A DNA stretch of 64,000 bases from Pseudoduganella dura (GTDB lineage: Bacteria; Pseudomonadota; Gammaproteobacteria; Burkholderiales; Burkholderiaceae_D). A model generated the notes under the pieces. The model did not search any database. It was not told the DNA's origin and saw only the letters and a program-made list of their open reading frames with translations. This document shows positions 1 through 9,048 of this stretch, piece by piece. The translations under genes were made by a program, and so were the position numbers. Each line of letters starts with the position of its first letter. Position 1 is the first letter of the stretch. The stretch spans positions 5,456,001-5,520,000 of the forward strand of contig NZ_WNWM01000002.1 of the NCBI RefSeq assembly GCF_009727155.1, read 5' to 3'.

Positions 1-103
1 CCCGGGGCAGGTGGTGGACAGGAACTCGACCGCGCATTTCGGCGTCGGGGCCTTCCTGCTGGCCGGTGCGGAAATGGTACGTCTGATGGACAAGGGAGAA
101 TAA
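1..103 (+). CDS. C-terminal end of a GH105/GH88-type unsaturated glycuronyl hydrolase (5' truncated by window)
   Basis: The frame starting at base 2 is open to the TAA at 101-103 and encodes about 33 residues that include STAHFGVGAFLLAGAEM. Ending on a GVGAFLLAG-type helix is typical of the YteR/YesR (GH105) family, cytoplasmic or periplasmic enzymes that remove the unsaturated uronic acid left by pectate and rhamnogalacturonan lyases. The stop codon directly abuts the ATG of the DUF2264 gene, so the two are probably cotranscribed in a pectin-related operon extending left of the window. Only the tail is visible, so the family call is moderate. Confidence 0.55.
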   Translation, partial: PGQVVDRNSTAHFGVGAFLLAGAEMVRLMDKGE

Positions 104-1372
104 ATGGAACGTCGCAACTTCATGCGCGGCCTGGCCGCCGCACCGGGTGCCGCCCTGCTGGCTGGAAGCACCGATGCACTGGCCGCCGATGCCACATCGT
201 CGGGCTCGCCCGCCGATGCCCGTGCCTTCCAGCTCGGCCTGATGCAACGGATGGCCGAGCCGGTGCTGGCCAACATGGCGAAGGGGCAGCTGAAGAAGAC
301 CTTCCAGCTGGAGGTCAGCCCCACGTGGGACGGGCGCGACAAGGGCGTGACGTACCTGGAATGCTTCGGGCGGCTGATCGCCGGCGTGGCGCCATGGCTG
401 GAGCTGCCGGACGACGGCACGCCGGAAGGCAAGTCCCGCAAGCGGCTGCGCGAGCTGGCCGTGCAGAGCTACGTGCACTCGGTCGATCCGAAGAGCCCGG
501 ACTACCTGCTGTGGAAGGGGCCGGGGCAGACGCTCGTCGACTCGGCTTACTTTACCAATGCGCTGATGCGCGCGCCGAAGGCACTGTGGGAACCGCTCGA
601 CGCGACGACGAAGCGCCGCATCGTCGCCGAGATCAAGAGCCTGCGCCGCATCGAGCCGCCGTACATCAACTGGCTGCTGTTCGCCGCGATGAACGAGGCA
701 TTTTTACTGTCGATCGGCGAGGAACACGACCCGATGCGGATGAACGTGGCGATCCGCAAGATCAACGAGTGGTATATCGGCGACGGCTGGATCAAGGACG
801 GCGAAGCGTTCCACTTCGATTACTACTCGTCGTACGTGATGTACCCGATGCTGGTGGAGATCCTCGAAGTGCTGGCCAGGCACAAGGGACCGTTCTGGAA
901 CGGCAAGCCGGACGAGCTGCTGGCGCAGGCGTACCAGCGCATGCAGCGCTATGGCGAACACCTGGAGCGCTTCATCTCGCCGCAGGGCACGTGGCCGCCC
1001 GTGGGGCGCTCGCTCACGTACCGCACCGCCGTGTTCCAGCCGCTGGCGCTGCTGGCGTGGCGAAAGAAGCTGCCGAAGTCGCTGCCGGAAGGGCAGGTGC
1101 GCGCCGCGCTCGATGCCGCCCATCGCGCGATCTGGACGACGCCTTCGAACTTCACGTCCGACGGCTACCTGACGATCGGCTTCATGGGGCACCAGCCGGA
1201 ATTGGGCGACTGGTATTCGAACAACGGCAGCATGTACATCGCATCCGCCGGCTTCCTGTCGCTCGGGCTGCCCGCCACGGACAGCTACTGGACGGCGCCG
1301 GCGCAGGACTGGACGCAGAAGAGGGCGTATTCGGGGGCGAAGTTCGCGAAGGACTATCCGGTGAATTACTGA
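104..1372 (+). CDS. DUF2264 domain-containing exported protein
   Basis: This 422-residue protein begins with a Tat/Sec-like signal (MERRNFMRGLAAAPGAALLAG, cleavage near ALAA). The mature part carries typical DUF2264 blocks: an INWLLFAAMNEAFLL segment near residue 190 and GDGWIKDGEAFHFDYY near 225. DUF2264 proteins are predicted alpha/alpha-barrel proteins that often sit beside GH105/GH88 enzymes in polysaccharide-utilisation loci; the biochemical role is not settled. The ATG follows the upstream stop with no gap, indicating translational coupling with the GH105-like gene. The likely role is periplasmic processing of pectic or rhamnogalacturonan oligosaccharides, which is inferred from the neighbour. 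Confidence 0.85.
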   Translation: MERRNFMRGLAAAPGAALLAGSTDALAADATSSGSPADARAFQLGLMQRMAEPVLANMAKGQLKKTFQLEVSPTWDGRDKGVTYLECFGRLIAGVAPWLELPDDGTPEGKSRKRLRELAVQSYVHSVDPKSPDYLLWKGPGQTLVDSAYFTNALMRAPKALWEPLDATTKRRIVAEIKSLRRIEPPYINWLLFAAMNEAFLLSIGEEHDPMRMNVAIRKINEWYIGDGWIKDGEAFHFDYYSSYVMYPMLVEILEVLARHKGPFWNGKPDELLAQAYQRMQRYGEHLERFISPQGTWPPVGRSLTYRTAVFQPLALLAWRKKLPKSLPEGQVRAALDAAHRAIWTTPSNFTSDGYLTIGFMGHQPELGDWYSNNGSMYIASAGFLSLGLPATDSYWTAPAQDWTQKRAYSGAKFAKDYPVNY

Positions 1373-1376
1373 GCCG

Positions 1377-1404
1377 CCGTGGGGCGTGTGGAAGCGCCCC
1401 ATGG
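1377..1404 (+). terminator. Hairpin after the DUF2264 gene
   Basis: A 10-bp stem with one mismatch (CCGTGGGGCG / CGCCCCATGG) and an 8-nt loop lies five bases after the stop codon. The run GGGTTTT follows about 8 bases later. It probably ends the pectin-related operon, though the U-tract is displaced. The rest of the 301-base gap (1373-1673) contains no gene I can support; it should hold the promoter of the PEP-CTERM gene, but no convincing -35/-10 pair was found. Confidence 0.5.
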
Positions 1405-1673
1405 TGCCATTGGGTTTTCCCCGCGATGGCTATTTTTGGCCCAGGTTGCCTCTGGAGGGTTGCTTTTAGCTACTTTTACGGTCCAGCGCGCGCCAGCTTG
1501 CGAACCGGATTTTGCCTGCTCGAAGAACTCAATAAACGCGGTTGGCACGAGAACAGCCACTGTCTGCCGGGTTAGCGCTCATTAAAATTTCCTGATGTGG
1601 GATTTGGTGAGAATCATGCATTATTTGCAATGCTATCATCGCAATTCCCTGCATTCCACAATCTTATGGAGCC

Positions 1674-2426
1674 TTGATGAAACACGTTCTTCCAGCTATC
1701 GCAGCGGCAGCCTTCCTGCTTTCCTCGTCTGCCGTGCAAGCTGCCGATGTCTGGCAGTTCGACCATCTGGCCTTCACGCTCACCGACCGCTTCTATACGG
1801 CAGATCATGTGCCTTCCAGCGTGTCGCTCGTGTCGCAGTCCGAGAGCGCGACCGTGGTCTCGCTGACCGGCCTGGCGACGGCGTCGGGATCGTATCCCGC
1901 GCTCGACAACTACGCGACAGGCGCATGGGGAACCGGCATCTCGCGTCAGAATTTCGATGGCGAACGGTATCGCGTCGGCGTCGACGACGGCTATCGGGTG
2001 ACCGGGGTTACCGTGCAGGTGACCTTCGCGGGCGACCTGCGTCCGGGCGCCGGAGGGGGATCTGCATACAATGAGCTGCGCGTCATTACCGCGCTGGGAG
2101 AGCCCGGCGAAAGCGCCGTGTACAGGCAGACTGCCACCAACCTGGACGGCAAGCTGACGAAAGTGCTGGAGATCGACAGCCTGGCGCTCGCTGGAGACTT
2201 CGGCTTCCAGGTGGACACGTTCATCGAGACGTATGCCGGCGCCACGAGGAACGGGTGGGGCTCACTGGTGGCGGAATCGTATGCCAACATACAGGCAGAG
2301 AACATCCAGTTCACCTTCCACACTTCGCCCGTGCCGGAACCGGAAACCTGCCTGATGCTGGGTGCCGGCTTGGCATTGCTTGGCGGCCTGGCGAGGCGTC
2401 GGCAGCGGGAAAGCCGCGAGGGCTAA
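1674..2426 (+). CDS. PEP-CTERM sorting domain-containing exported protein
   Basis: The product is 250 residues with a signal peptide (KHVLPAIAAAAFLLSSSAVQA). The central region is beta-rich and resembles other secreted PEP-CTERM proteins of this family group. The C-terminus carries the sorting signal: PVPEPETCLMLGAGLALLGG, then the basic anchor RRRQR. Such proteins are recognised by exosortase (EpsH/XrtA type), encoded elsewhere, and released or anchored at the cell surface with exopolysaccharide. No catalytic motif was recognised in the middle part, so its specific role is unknown. It is a single-gene unit with a strong terminator 20 bases downstream. Confidence 0.9.
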   Translation: MMKHVLPAIAAAAFLLSSSAVQAADVWQFDHLAFTLTDRFYTADHVPSSVSLVSQSESATVVSLTGLATASGSYPALDNYATGAWGTGISRQNFDGERYRVGVDDGYRVTGVTVQVTFAGDLRPGAGGGSAYNELRVITALGEPGESAVYRQTATNLDGKLTKVLEIDSLALAGDFGFQVDTFIETYAGATRNGWGSLVAESYANIQAENIQFTFHTSPVPEPETCLMLGAGLALLGGLARRRQRESREG

Positions 2427-2446
2427 CAAGGGTTTGACCGGGATGA

Positions 2447-2469
2447 AACGGCGCTGAGGCGCCGTTTTT
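2447..2469 (+). terminator. Rho-independent terminator of the PEP-CTERM gene
   Basis: A perfect 8-bp stem (AACGGCGC / GCGCCGTT) with loop TGAG is followed directly by a T run (TTTTT, counting the last two stem bases). It is the best-formed intrinsic terminator in the window. Confidence 0.9.
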
Positions 2470-2526
2470 GCTTCTGCCACCATGTCTCGGTCGGAACGAA
2501 CTTTTAGAGAAACTCCGACTTATTCG

Positions 2527-2710
2527 CTAGGGAAGCGCTGATTTATTGCTGGTGGATGAGATTAGTCTTGAAAAACGTGTCCAGCAAGACGCAGATGGCC
2601 TGTCATACCGGGGTATGGCAGGCCATTTGCGACGCAGCCGGGCGCTTTCTCTCATGGCCAAGATCGCCGTCATGAATGAATCGGCGGTTCCCTAGGAAGG
2701 CGCTGAATTT
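2527..2710. repeat. Short IS- or MITE-like remnant bounded by near-identical ends
   Basis: Two similar stretches, CTAGGGAAGCGCTGATTT at 2527-2544 and CTAGGAAGGCGCTGAATTT at 2692-2710, occur in the same orientation about 165 bases apart. Between them lies a strong inverted repeat with 15-bp arms and one mismatch (2595-2609 and 2612-2626). A small open frame (2551-2697, about 48 codons) crosses the segment, but its product was not recognised. The right copy overlaps the last codons and stop of the minus-strand hypothetical gene. This is consistent with a decayed insertion element, though no transposase is identifiable. Confidence 0.35.
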
Positions 2711-3051
2711 CTTCGAACGGTTATCACGTGCCCCGATTTGTCGATAATGAATTTGTCGACATCCGAGATTCTGTATCCGAACGCATCGCCTTCTTCGCAT
2801 TTCAACAGTCGACCCGTAATTGTCGCCGGGTCAAGATAATGGTATTTGCTTCCTGCCGAAGGCGGCACGTTTTCCGTGACTACATCGAGGATTTCGGGGA
2901 TGTCGATCCTGACCGCGCCTGAACGCTCGTCACGGGCGTCGATGGTGTCGACAAGATAGCCATCCTCCCCGACCAGAACAAAAATCCCTTGCAGCTCCAC
3001 CTCTTTCCCAAGCAGTCGAGCCACATCCAGCAAGAGTTCGCTTACATTCAT
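2692..3051 (-). CDS. Hypothetical protein, 119 aa
   Basis: A small soluble acidic protein predicted to be mostly beta strand (for example VELQGIFVLVGEDGYLVD and ATITGRLLKCEE). No signal peptide, membrane segment or known catalytic motif is visible, and the family was not recognised. It starts 19 bases after the hybrid kinase gene and reads the same way, so it is probably the last gene of the AhpD-kinase operon. Its final residues (RNSAPS) and stop lie inside a repeat-like sequence, so the native C-terminus may have been changed by an insertion. Confidence 0.6.
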   Translation of the reverse strand: MNVSELLLDVARLLGKEVELQGIFVLVGEDGYLVDTIDARDERSGAVRIDIPEILDVVTENVPPSAGSKYHYLDPATITGRLLKCEEGDAFGYRISDVDKFIIDKSGHVITVRRNSAPS

Positions 3052-3070
3052 TTTCTTCTTCGAAACAGGA

Positions 3071-5875
3071 TCACTGCGGCAGCTTTGCGTCGATCAATGC
3101 GCGCACCTTGCCGACGAGCGCGCCGATCTCGAACGGCTTGGTCATGACCGCCATTCCCTGGTCGAGCCGGCCGTTGCCGACGGCTGCCGTGTCGGCATAC
3201 CCCGTGATGAACAGCACCTTGAGGCCGCCGCGCGATACTCTTGCGGCATCGGCCACCTGGCGGCCATTCAGCCCGCCGGGCAGGCCCACGTCCGTGACCA
3301 GCAGGTCCACGCATGTGTCCGAATTCAAGATCCGCAAGCCGGCCGGGCCGTCCTGTGCCGTCAGCACCCGATAGCCGGCATCACGCAGGACCTCTCCGAC
3401 AATGTCGCGCAGTGCGGTTTCATCCTCGATCAGGAGCACGGTTTCACCGTGGCCCGACGGGATGGACGGCGCCTCGACATACTCCTCGGCATGCGCCGCC
3501 CCGGCATACCGCGGCAGGTACAGGCACATGGTCGTGCCGGCCCCCTCCCCGGAGTGCACGCGCACCTGGCCACCGGACTGCCGCACGAAACCGTAGACCA
3601 TCGACAACCCGAGGCCGGTGCCTTCGCCCAGGGGCTTGGTGGTATAGAACGGATCGAAGATGCGCGCGATGACTTCCGGGGGCATGCCGGCGCCGGTGTC
3701 GGACACGGACAGCGCGATGTACTGTCCGGGCCGCAACTCCTGCTGCCTGGCGGTGCGCTCGTCGATCACCTTGTTGGCTGTTGCCAGCATCAGTTTGCCG
3801 CCCGTGGGCATCATCGCATCGCGCGCATTGATGCACAGGTTCAGCAGGGCATTCTCGAGCTGGGACGGATCGACCTTTGTCAGCCACAGATCCTGTGCAT
3901 TGCTCACCTCCAGGTCGACAACGGGTCCGATCGAGTGCCGGATCAGCTCCTCCATTCCGGCAATGAGCTGGTTCACATCGGTGGGCTTGGGATCGAGCGT
4001 TTGCCGGCGCGAGAAAGCCAGCAGCCGCTGCGTGAGCGACGCGGCGCGGCGCACGGACGATTCGCCGATGTCGATGTAACGGTCCAGCCCGCTGTACTGC
4101 CCGCGTTGCAGTTTGAGCTTGAGCACCTGCAGGCTGCTGCTGATGGCGGCCAGCAGGTTATTGAAGTCGTGCGCCAGGCCGCCGGTAAGCTGGCCCACCG
4201 CTTCCATCTTCTGTGCCTGGCGCAAGGCTTGCTGCGCCTGTTCGAGTTCGGCCTCGCGCGCCTTGTTCAGGCTGAGGTCGCGCCCGACGGTGACGAAGTG
4301 CTCGCCATCGAGTTCGGGCGTGACAGTCCACTCGATGTGCTTCCAGCCGCCGTCCCGGCTGGCGATGCGGTTCTCGAAACGGGCCGGCTGGTGCGTCCCG
4401 GCCATCTGCGCGATCACCCCCAGAGTAGCGGACACGTCCTCCGGATGCATGAAGCTTGAATAAGGACGTGCAAGCAGCTCGGACTCGGTCCAGCCCAGAA
4501 CCTGCGTCCATGCAGGACTGACGGCCGACATCCTCCCGTCATAGGTTGCCAGGGCGAGCATGTCCTGGGACAGGCTCCAGAGCCGGTCGCGCTCGGCGGT
4601 CCGGGTAGCCAGCTCGGCTTCGCGCTTCTTTTCGGCCGTGATATCGCGGCCGGTGGCATAGGTCAGGTCGCCGTCAGGCGCCGCGACCCAGGAGATCCAG
4701 CGGATCGAACCGTCCTTGTGCCGGTAGCGGTTTTCGACCGTCGGCAGGCGGCCCGCCGCCGCGCGCTCGTAAGCGTCGACCGTCGTGGCGTGGTCGGCCT
4801 GGATCACGAATTCATTGACATGCCGGCCGATCAGCTCGTCGGGAGCGTAGCCGAGCAAGGCCGTCCAGGCCGGGTTGACCCGCCTGAAGTAGCCCTTGAA
4901 GTCGATGATGAGCATGAGGTCGGGCGAGGTATCCCACATGCGGTCGCGCTCGGCCGTGCGCTGGACAACCTGGCTCTCCAGCGTCTCGTTCAGCTCCGAA
5001 AGCTTTCGCTCTGCCCTTTTGCGGCTGGAAACGTCCTGAAAGACGATCGCCACCTGGCGCCTGGCGGGTGGCTCGATGCGGGAGCACGCCACTTCCAGGT
5101 GCCGGTCGGTCGCTTCGAGCTCGCGCTCGAAGCGGACCAGTTCGCCGGTTTCGAGCACGTTCCGGAAGATGGCCACCCAGGCGTCCGCCTCGCTCTCCGT
5201 CAGTTCTCCACGGGCTGTCTTGCCGACGATGTCGGGGATGCCGGCATGGCGGATGTAGGCGGGGTTCGCTTCGAGGTGCACATAGTCGGAAAGCGGCCCA
5301 CGCGGTCCGTCGATGAACTGGATGACGCAGAAGCCCTCGTCGATGTTCTCGAACAGGGTGCGATAGCGCGCCTCTTCTTCGCGCAGCGTCGCCTCGGCCT
5401 CGTGTTCCGCCGCAAGCGCCGCGATGCGCGTCAGCACACCGCCGACGGCACTGGACGCATGCTGGAGATGGCGGACATCCCCGTGCGTGAATCGTCTGGC
5501 CGTCCTGCCGACGCACAACGCGCCGTGGACCACGGTCTTCGAACCCAGCGGCAGGGCGGCCAGGAAGATGTCGCTGTCCCCATCGTGCGCCGCTGTCGGC
5601 GAACCGCGCGTCATTGCGTCTTCCAGCGCGGTCCTGTGTCCCGCCAGGAGGACGTCATCCCCGATGTGCGCCGCGGCCCCCGCCTTGCGGTCCTGCGACC
5701 ACAGCGTCAAGCCCTGGCTGCAGGGCAGCAAGACTGTACAGGTGTCGTAATCGCATATCCAGTGCAGGCGGGCGAAGACCAGCCTTGCCAGATCCGCCAC
5801 GTTCTGCAGGCTCACGCACTCGGAGATGAACTCCAGCAGCAATCCCTGACGCGTCAGCTCCTCCTTCAGGTCCAT
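3071..5875 (-). CDS. Soluble hybrid sensor histidine kinase (GAF-PAS-PAS-PAS-HisKA-HATPase-REC)
   Basis: The 934-residue product has no membrane segments. A GAF-like region (about 15-150) is followed by three PAS domains (about 165-285, 310-415, 430-540) joined by heptad-like linkers, then HisKA with phospho-acceptor H569 in GLAHDFNN. The ATPase domain has N and G boxes ([26 protein letters not shown]), and a C-terminal receiver carries D862 in LLVTDVGLP. The GLAHDFNN type belongs to the large family with PAS inputs and a receiver fused to the kinase. Signals are probably cytoplasmic small molecules or redox state. It begins one base after the AhpD-like gene, so the two should be cotranscribed. 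No output protein is encoded nearby. Confidence 0.9.
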   Translation of the reverse strand: MDLKEELTRQGLLLEFISECVSLQNVADLARLVFARLHWICDYDTCTVLLPCSQGLTLWSQDRKAGAAAHIGDDVLLAGHRTALEDAMTRGSPTAAHDGDSDIFLAALPLGSKTVVHGALCVGRTARRFTHGDVRHLQHASSAVGGVLTRIAALAAEHEAEATLREEEARYRTLFENIDEGFCVIQFIDGPRGPLSDYVHLEANPAYIRHAGIPDIVGKTARGELTESEADAWVAIFRNVLETGELVRFERELEATDRHLEVACSRIEPPARRQVAIVFQDVSSRKRAERKLSELNETLESQVVQRTAERDRMWDTSPDLMLIIDFKGYFRRVNPAWTALLGYAPDELIGRHVNEFVIQADHATTVDAYERAAAGRLPTVENRYRHKDGSIRWISWVAAPDGDLTYATGRDITAEKKREAELATRTAERDRLWSLSQDMLALATYDGRMSAVSPAWTQVLGWTESELLARPYSSFMHPEDVSATLGVIAQMAGTHQPARFENRIASRDGGWKHIEWTVTPELDGEHFVTVGRDLSLNKAREAELEQAQQALRQAQKMEAVGQLTGGLAHDFNNLLAAISSSLQVLKLKLQRGQYSGLDRYIDIGESSVRRAASLTQRLLAFSRRQTLDPKPTDVNQLIAGMEELIRHSIGPVVDLEVSNAQDLWLTKVDPSQLENALLNLCINARDAMMPTGGKLMLATANKVIDERTARQQELRPGQYIALSVSDTGAGMPPEVIARIFDPFYTTKPLGEGTGLGLSMVYGFVRQSGGQVRVHSGEGAGTTMCLYLPRYAGAAHAEEYVEAPSIPSGHGETVLLIEDETALRDIVGEVLRDAGYRVLTAQDGPAGLRILNSDTCVDLLVTDVGLPGGLNGRQVADAARVSRGGLKVLFITGYADTAAVGNGRLDQGMAVMTKPFEIGALVGKVRALIDAKLPQ

Positions 5876-5876
5876 G

Positions 5877-6425
5877 TCAGATCTGGAAGAACATGTCGTC
5901 GGGCGTCACGCCGGTCGCATCCGCAACGATGTTCAGGTATACCGCCAGGCCGATCACCGAAATCAGCTCCATGATGTCTTCGTCGTTCAGGCCATGGCCG
6001 TGCAGCGACGCATAGTCCTCCTGCGTCATGCCTTGTGGATTGCGGGCGCACTTCACGCCGAAAAGGATGATGTCGCGCACCTTTTCCGGCGCCAGGTCCT
6101 CGACATGCTCGACCAGTGCCTGCAGCGTGGCCGTGTCGATGCCGAGGCTCCTGCAGCACGCCAGATGCGCGGCTTCGCAGTACATGCAGTTGCGGTCGTG
6201 CGAGATTGCCGCGACGAGCATTTCCTTAAGGGCACGCGGCAGGTTTCCGCTGAGCATCGCACCCTGCAACAGGCCCCAGGTTCCTTTCGCCGCCGCCAGC
6301 GAGTGCCCGTGCATCTTCATGAAGTTGGGGGTCATGGGGAAACCCATGCCACGCTGGAATTCTCCGAAAACCGCCTCCGATTCCTTGGAAAACGCCTGGG
6401 GTATTTTTAATGTCGAGAAGGGCAT
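5877..6425 (-). CDS. AhpD-like / carboxymuconolactone decarboxylase family protein
   Basis: The 182-residue protein has the family's redox motif CMYCEAAH (near residue 83), with the CxxC and nearby His used by AhpD-type peroxidase-related proteins. The rest is alpha-helical, as expected. Members act as alkylhydroperoxidase-like reductases in the cytoplasm; others are decarboxylases, and the CxxC favours the peroxidase-related group. It is the first gene of a minus-strand operon, one base ahead of the PAS kinase, suggesting a link between peroxide or redox stress and that kinase (inferred from order only). Confidence 0.8.
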   Translation of the reverse strand: MPFSTLKIPQAFSKESEAVFGEFQRGMGFPMTPNFMKMHGHSLAAAKGTWGLLQGAMLSGNLPRALKEMLVAAISHDRNCMYCEAAHLACCRSLGIDTATLQALVEHVEDLAPEKVRDIILFGVKCARNPQGMTQEDYASLHGHGLNDEDIMELISVIGLAVYLNIVADATGVTPDDMFFQI

Positions 6426-6687
6426 CGTTATCTGGCCATGTGATTGCGATGGATTCTAACAGTTGCCCGGCAGCGAGTGAAAACGCCAGGCAACCGGGCC
6501 GGCCGGCTACCCGTCCGCGGATGCATCATGAAAGCCGGATCCCCTTGATGCGGTGACGTTTCGTCGGTCATCGTCGTTCGCAGTTTGATTGAAGGTCGGG
6601 CCGCGCACCGCGGCCGATCGGGCACGCCACGGATGCCGCATGTTAAACTCCCCCGACGATCAACTCCGCTTTTCCGCAGTTCTCGCC

Positions 6688-7791
6688 ATGGCAATCAACT
6701 CCACGTTCAAAATCACCCCTTCGACCAACCCGCTGTCCGCCGCCGAGCGTGAGCAGAAGCTGCAGGCCATCCAGTTCGGCCGCGTGTTCACCGACCACAT
6801 GGCGGTCGTCAAGTACAGCAACGGCACCTGGCACGATCCGGAAGTGAAGCCATATGGCCCGCTGTCGCTCGATCCGTCCGCGTCCGTGCTGCACTACGGC
6901 CAGGCGATCTTCGAAGGCTTCAAGGCCTACCGCCAGCCGGATGGTTCGGTCAGCCTGTTCCGCCCGGAGCAGAACGGCGAGCGCTTCAACCGCAGCGCCG
7001 CGCGCCTGGCGATGCCGGCCATCCCGAAGGAAATCTTCATCGGCGCCGCCGAGGCGCTGGTCGCGGTCGACCAGGCATGGGTGCCGTCCGGCTCCGGCGA
7101 GAGCCTGTACCTGCGGCCGTTCATGATCGCCACCGATCCTTACCTGGGCGTGCGGCCGTCGAACGAATACCTGTTCCTGCTGATCGCATCGCCGGCCGGC
7201 GAGTACTTCCCGCAGGGCCTGAAGCCGGTCAGCGTGTGGGCCAGCAAGGAATACGTGCGCGCCGCGCCGGGCGGCACGGGCGAGGCGAAGTGCGCCGGCA
7301 ATTACGCGGCCAGCCTGCTGGCCCAGGCCGAAGCCACCCAGCACGGCTGCGACCAGGTGATCTGGCTCGATGCGATCGAGCGCGAATACATCGAGGAAAT
7401 GGGCGGCATGAACCTGTTCTTCGTGTACCGCGAGAACGGCGAACCGGTCATCGTCACGCCGGGCCTCACCGGCACGCTGCTGCCCGGCATCACCCGTTCG
7501 ACGCTGCTGCAACTGGCGGGCGATCTGGGCTACAAGGCCGAGGAACGCCGCCTGGCGCTCACCAACGTGCTGCAGGATATCGCCTCCGGCGCGATCTCCG
7601 AGGTGTTCGCCTGCGGCACCGCCGCCGTCATCACGCCGGTGGGCCTGATCAAGGGCCGCGGCTTCGAGCAGGGCATCAACAACAATGAAAACGGCCCGGT
7701 CGCGCTGGCCCTGCGCGATGCGCTGCTGGGTATCCAGCGCGGTACCGCGGCCGATACGCATGGCTGGCTGCACCAGGTGGCGCTGGGCTAA
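6688..7791 (+). CDS. ilvE: Branched-chain amino acid aminotransferase
   Basis: The frame is open further upstream, but the start at 6688 (MAINSTFKITPS) gives the usual length of 367 residues. Fold type IV PLP enzyme motifs are present: HYGQAIFEGFKAYR near residue 75, the PLP lysine region EAKCAGNYAASLLAQ near 200, and CGTAAVITPVG near 310. It catalyses the last, reversible step of leucine, isoleucine and valine synthesis with glutamate as amino donor, in the cytoplasm. It stands alone; a long palindromic repeat lies just downstream and may serve as its terminator. Confidence 0.93.
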   Translation: MAINSTFKITPSTNPLSAAEREQKLQAIQFGRVFTDHMAVVKYSNGTWHDPEVKPYGPLSLDPSASVLHYGQAIFEGFKAYRQPDGSVSLFRPEQNGERFNRSAARLAMPAIPKEIFIGAAEALVAVDQAWVPSGSGESLYLRPFMIATDPYLGVRPSNEYLFLLIASPAGEYFPQGLKPVSVWASKEYVRAAPGGTGEAKCAGNYAASLLAQAEATQHGCDQVIWLDAIEREYIEEMGGMNLFFVYRENGEPVIVTPGLTGTLLPGITRSTLLQLAGDLGYKAEERRLALTNVLQDIASGAISEVFACGTAAVITPVGLIKGRGFEQGINNNENGPVALALRDALLGIQRGTAADTHGWLHQVALG

Positions 7792-7805
7792 TTTTTAGCC
7801 GGCAA

Positions 7806-7862
7806 ACCGGTGTCGGACACCTTTTCCGGAAAATTCACCCGGAAAAGGTGTCCGATACCGGT
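7806..7862. repeat. Long inverted repeat of the GGTGTCGGACACC family, downstream of ilvE
   Basis: Arms of 24 bases (7806-7829 and 7839-7862) pair with one mismatch around a 9-nt loop, AAAATTCAC. The core GGTGTCGGACACC recurs at 31369-31444 and 37698-37714. It would form a very stable RNA hairpin and may end ilvE transcription or protect its 3' end. Confidence 0.8.
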
Positions 7863-8027
7863 ATTCACACCAGTGTTCCTGCGCCGGCCCTGCAATGTTC
7901 CTTTATGCGCTTTGCGCATGTCCTTGCGACGATCCCTTCGTTCCCAATCGCACTCCCGCTGCCTATATTGATCATCCACGCGAAGCGGTAACCGCGTATC
8001 CACGATCCACAGCCGGAGTTGCCTGTC

Positions 8028-8498
8028 ATGTCTTCTGAACTGCTCGAAGTTGCCCTGCCCGATGCACTGGAACAAGCCCGCGAGGAAGCGGTCGCCAATG
8101 GCTTGCCGTTTGCGGGCGGCGTGAGCCCGCCGGTGGCGTGGTCGCTCGTCAAAAGCGGCAAGGCGGTGCTGGTGGATGTGCGCAGCCACGAGGAACGGGT
8201 ATTCGTCGGCTATGTGCCGGGCAGCGTGCACGTGCCGTGGGCTACCGGCACGTCGCTGATCCGCAACCCGCGCTTCGTGCGCGAGCTGGAAGCCAAGCTG
8301 GGTGGCAAGGACAAGGGCGCCGTGCTGCTGTGCCGCAGCGGCAACCGATCCGCCCAGGCGGCGGAAGCGGCCGCGAAGGCGGGACTGACGCTGGTCTTCA
8401 ATGTGACGGAAGGCTTCGAAGGCGAACTGGATGGCAATTCGCAGCGCGGCCGCCTGAACGGCTGGCGCAGCCACGGCCTGCCGTGGGTCCAGGACTGA
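8028..8498 (+). CDS. Rhodanese-like domain protein (cytoplasmic)
   Basis: The 156-residue single-domain protein has an intact active-site loop, LLCRSGNRSA, with the sulfur-accepting Cys, and the usual substructure VLVDVRSHEERVFVGYVPG. No signal peptide is seen. A TTG nine bases upstream is possible, but GGAG at 8014-8017 sits 10 bases before the ATG at 8028 and would leave no room for the TTG. It probably moves sulfane sulfur from thiosulfate or a persulfide. The stop is one base from the GTG of the XRE regulator. A cysteine-desulfurase-like gene remnant lies just beyond, so the group may once have formed a sulfur-handling cassette. Confidence 0.85.
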   Translation: MSSELLEVALPDALEQAREEAVANGLPFAGGVSPPVAWSLVKSGKAVLVDVRSHEERVFVGYVPGSVHVPWATGTSLIRNPRFVRELEAKLGGKDKGAVLLCRSGNRSAQAAEAAAKAGLTLVFNVTEGFEGELDGNSQRGRLNGWRSHGLPWVQD

Positions 8499-8499
8499 G

Positions 8500-8817
8500 G
8501 TGCGGCATCCGGATATCGGCGAGCGGAACGCCGCGCCGGGGCCGGCAGGGGACACCCAGCTTGCGCTGGTGCGCAGCTTCGGCAGGGGCATCCGCGAATT
8601 GCGTGAAGCGCGCAGCTGGTCCCAGGAACAACTGGCCGACCTGGCGATCCTGAACCGTTCCTATGTCGGCGAGATCGAGCGCGGCGAGGTCACGGCATCG
8701 CTGGCGACGATCGCCGAGCTGGCGCGCGCCTTCAAGGTCGCGCCTTCGGCATTGGTGCAACATGGCGAAAATACATTAATAACTTTTCAACATCCTGGAA
8801 CGGTTTGGTGGCGATAG
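8500..8817 (+). CDS. XRE-family HTH transcriptional regulator
   Basis: The 105-residue product has a cro/CI-type helix-turn-helix (about residues 28-85): LREARSWSQEQLADLA, then LNRSYVGEIERGEV. This is the SinR-like single-domain architecture. The GTG start at 8500 has AGGA five bases upstream inside the rhodanese gene, whose stop is one base away, so the two are translationally coupled. It probably regulates its own operon. In related genomes the following gene would be the likely partner, but only a short tail of it remains here. Confidence 0.8.
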   Translation: MRHPDIGERNAAPGPAGDTQLALVRSFGRGIRELREARSWSQEQLADLAILNRSYVGEIERGEVTASLATIAELARAFKVAPSALVQHGENTLITFQHPGTVWWR

Positions 8818-8823
8818 GCGGTT

Positions 8824-8955
8824 GAATGCTGCGCTGCAATAAGAGAGACTGGGCTCACCGTGCGCCCGTCGCTGGCGTTCTACAACACGTTCGACGAGAT
8901 CGATTGCCTGGTGAAGGTGGTGCGCAGCCTGGCCGGCCGGGGGCGGGCGGTGTGA
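8824..8955 (+). pseudogene. 3' remnant of a class V aminotransferase / cysteine desulfurase-like gene
   Basis: Bases 8860-8955 encode VRPSLAFYNTFDEIDCLV and a short helix ending at TGA (8953-8955). RPSLAFYNT-EEID is the characteristic C-terminal block of SufS/CsdA-like PLP enzymes. The frame is open upstream only to about 8824 and shows no PLP lysine or further family sequence, so over 350 residues are missing. It directly follows the XRE gene, suggesting a deletion fused its tail behind the regulator. It is too short to encode a functional enzyme. Confidence 0.65.
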
Positions 8956-9048
8956 TCGGCGGAGCCGGCGGCATGCCGGGCCGCCGGCTCAGCCGACGCA
9001 ATGGCTCACGATGTGGTAAAAAGTCATACTTGTCACAAAGGAGCCATC

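Noticed and set aside
1530..1560. TTGGCACG at about 1540 as another sigma-54 promoter
   Set aside because: No TTGC element follows at the required spacing.
2595..2626. The 15-bp inverted repeat as an intrinsic terminator
   Set aside because: Neither strand has a T-tract after the stem and the centre has only 2 unpaired bases; it fits a remnant element better.
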